Shown here: piece after piece, positions 5,916 to 7,298 of the stretch
Layout: each line of letters opens with the position of its first letter
Position numbering within the stretch: the stretch's first letter is position 1
Assembly: GCA_009778835.1 (NCBI GenBank)
Contig: WRFK01000073.1
Location: 1 to 7,298, forward strand
Reading direction: 5' to 3'
DNA: 7,298 bases
From: Spirochaetaceae bacterium
GTDB lineage: Bacteria; Spirochaetota; Spirochaetia; CADAEX01
Notes under the pieces: model-generated
The model's database searches: none
What the model saw: the letters and a program-made list of their open reading frames with translations, nothing else
Told to the model about the DNA's origin: nothing
Program-made: the position numbers and the translations under genes

Positions 5916-7219
5916 GCATAAAACAGACTCTCTTTCTTGCTTATAAATTCTTAACAAGCCGCAATAGCGATAAAGCTCTTTTCAGACACATAAGAGGAAG
6001 TATTATAGGTATTGCTTTAAGCCTTATCCCTCTTATTATAGTGCTTGAGGTGACTGACGGCATGATTTCGGGGATTACAAGAAGATATATAGAGTTAGGG
6101 AGCTACCATTTTCAGGCAAGAAGTCCAAGACCTGGCGATATAAATTATAATCAGGTTATTAATAGTATTAAAGAAATAAATAATGTTGAAAATGCTTTTG
6201 TTTATATACAGGAAACATGCCTTGTGTATACAGTATCAGGCAGGCTTGGCGTTTCAATAAGAGGACTTCCCGAAAACCTGTATGAAGAAGATAAAATGCT
6301 TAGAGAATATCTTGTATTTACTGATGGGGAATTTATTCTTGATAGCGAATCAATACTTTTGAGTTCTACGATTGCAAAAAAAATAGGCGCAAAGGTTGGC
6401 GATGAAGTAAAAATTCTAACAGCATATACTCCTCCGGGACGGCCTGTAATACTAAGGCCCGCAAGATTTATTTTAAAAGGGATATTTACCACCGGATACA
6501 GGGAGCTTGATGAAGTAAGCGCTTATATACAGTATGAAAGAGCATACTCTATTTTCCGGGATATGAATCCCCCTTTTGTGGGAATAAAAGTCAAAGACCC
6601 ATATAAAGATATTGATGGGACGTTAGCTCTAATAAGAAATAATATTTCGTCCGGTTTTTTTGTTAATTCATGGTATAGAATGAATTATACATTATACAAA
6701 AGTCTCGAAGTAACAAAAAAACTTCTCCTTTTTATAATGATCCTTATATTATGCGTTGCGTCTATTAATATTTCATCTACCATGATCATGATGGTTTTAT
6801 CGATGAAAAAGGAGATCGCGATCCTTAAAAGCATAGGCTTTTCCAAAAAAAATATAGCGTTTACTTTTTTGCTTACAGGTTTTGGAATAGGAGTAGTGGG
6901 GAGCTTTATAGGAATGTTTGTTGGTATTTTTATATCCATGCATATAAATGTAATAATCCACTTTATTGAAAAAATTATAAATGTTTTTCTTTTTATGGGA
7001 TATTATTTAATAAATATTTTAAAGCAGACAGATGGCGCATCATCTGCATTCAGTATTATGAACTCAGGTTACTATCTGGAAGAAATACCTGTTATATTTG
7101 ATTACAAAGAACTTATTTTAGTTTTTTGCATATCACTTTTGCTTTCAGTTGCAGCTTCGTTTTTGCCTGCATATAGGGCTGGTTCCATAAGGCCTGTTGA
7201 AATACTTAAAAAAAGCTGA
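5912..7219 (+). CDS. lolE: Lipoprotein-releasing ABC transporter permease LolE (LolC/E family)
   Basis: This is the second permease of the LolCDE complex, 435 residues, with the same plan as LolC: TM1 about 31-47, a periplasmic domain to about 268, TM2 270-296, TM3 316-341 and TM4 400-420. KKEIAILKSIGFSKKNI (299-315) is the cytoplasmic coupling segment, and the C-terminal AGSIRPVEILK is typical of the family. The N-terminal region (FLAYKFLTSRNSDK, then IIGIALSLIPLIIVLEVTDGM) follows the LolC/E pattern but is more divergent than in the upstream paralogue; TDG replaces the usual MNG. It lacks the 41-residue insert of LolC. The start overlaps the lolD stop as ATGA. LolE is assigned by position as the third gene of the set; the C/E distinction is not secure in this lineage. 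Confidence 0.85.
   Translation: MSIKQTLFLAYKFLTSRNSDKALFRHIRGSIIGIALSLIPLIIVLEVTDGMISGITRRYIELGSYHFQARSPRPGDINYNQVINSIKEINNVENAFVYIQETCLVYTVSGRLGVSIRGLPENLYEEDKMLREYLVFTDGEFILDSESILLSSTIAKKIGAKVGDEVKILTAYTPPGRPVILRPARFILKGIFTTGYRELDEVSAYIQYERAYSIFRDMNPPFVGIKVKDPYKDIDGTLALIRNNISSGFFVNSWYRMNYTLYKSLEVTKKLLLFIMILILCVASINISSTMIMMVLSMKKEIAILKSIGFSKKNIAFTFLLTGFGIGVVGSFIGMFVGIFISMHINVIIHFIEKIINVFLFMGYYLINILKQTDGASSAFSIMNSGYYLEEIPVIFDYKELILVFCISLLLSVAASFLPAYRAGSIRPVEILKKS
7024..7047 (+). repeat. Imperfect inverted repeat in lolE
   Basis: GCAGA (7024-7028) pairs with TCTGC (7043-7047), and inside it GATG (7031-7034) pairs with CATC (7038-7041) around a GCG loop. It encodes part of KQTDGASSAF, in the loop between TM3 and TM4, the same part of the fold where lolC carries the 5004-5025 palindrome. 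The stem is short and interrupted, so chance is a fair explanation. Confidence 0.3.
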
Positions 7220-7298
7220 AAAACCTCGCACAAAGGGCGCTAAAACAATGGAACAGCCCTGCCTTGGCAGAATAAATTATTGCTATTTTTTGAAAATC
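7220..7298 (+). other. Intergenic end of the window with a GC-rich patch and possible weak terminator
   Basis: The 79 bases after lolE contain no convincing gene. Counted by hand, 7221-7270 is 54% G+C, in contrast with the AT-rich genes. CTGCC (7259-7263) and GGCAG (7266-7270) can form a short stem, best drawn as CTGC/GCAG closed by a CTTG tetraloop. An alternative pairing is AGGGC (7234-7238) with GCCCT (7256-7260). A run of six T at 7286-7291 follows, but about 15 nt after the stem, so this is not a standard Rho-independent terminator. An ATG at 7248 opens a 17-codon frame that runs off the window; its peptide is not recognisable and its only Shine-Dalgarno candidate, AAAGGG at 7232-7237, is weak. 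The composition shift may mark a dispersed repeat. Confidence 0.35.

Noticed and set aside
7256..7291. Strong Rho-independent terminator after lolE
   Set aside because: The stem is only 4-5 bp and the T run is about 15 nt away, so it is listed only as a weak possibility.
7248..7298. Start of a new gene at the ATG at 7248
   Set aside because: Only 17 codons are visible, the ribosome-binding site is weak, the peptide is Cys-rich and unrecognisable, and it covers the GC-rich hairpin region.

Overview
The window is one tightly packed block of eight genes, all on the + strand, in an AT-rich bacterial genome (roughly one third G+C by eye; many ATA Ile and AGA Arg codons). A complete LolCDE lipoprotein-release transporter implies a diderm. 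The CheY closely follows the B. subtilis-type pattern, there is a PEGA-domain exported protein, and FtsY is short and lacks an acidic A domain. Together these suggest a spirochaete of the Treponema kind. That assignment is an inference; other low-GC diderms cannot be excluded.

Layout: 1-102 is the 3' end of peptide chain release factor 2 (prfB). 99-482 is a single-domain CheY response regulator. 488-1924 is an exported protein with two PEGA domains and two C-terminal membrane segments. 1924-2796 is ftsY, the SRP receptor GTPase. 2789-3844 is an exported protein rich in Tyr/Asp/Asn strand repeats (YD/YwqK-like), function unknown. 3841-5241, 5238-5915 and 5912-7219 are lolC, lolD and lolE. The last 79 bases (7220-7298) hold no convincing gene; they contain a short relatively GC-rich stretch with hairpin potential and may be the end of the operon.

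Almost every junction is an overlap: four ATGA stop/start overlaps, one TAATG overlap and one 8-nt overlap. The only upstream gap is 5 nt. No internal promoter or terminator is visible, so the genes are probably transcribed together from upstream of prfB, with extensive translational coupling. The second half has a common theme of handling proteins at the inner membrane: FtsY delivers nascent chains to the translocon, and LolCDE extracts mature lipoproteins from the inner membrane for delivery to the outer membrane. The unknown exported protein between them is a candidate periplasmic partner.

The most unusual signal is an in-frame, GC-rich, palindromic insert of about 41 codons inside the periplasmic domain of LolC (about 4474-4599). 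It has a strong central hairpin and a 7-bp inverted repeat near its ends, and it is absent from the paralogous LolE. It resembles in design the protein-coding palindromic elements of Rickettsia, and could be a dispersed element in this genome that has spread into genes.
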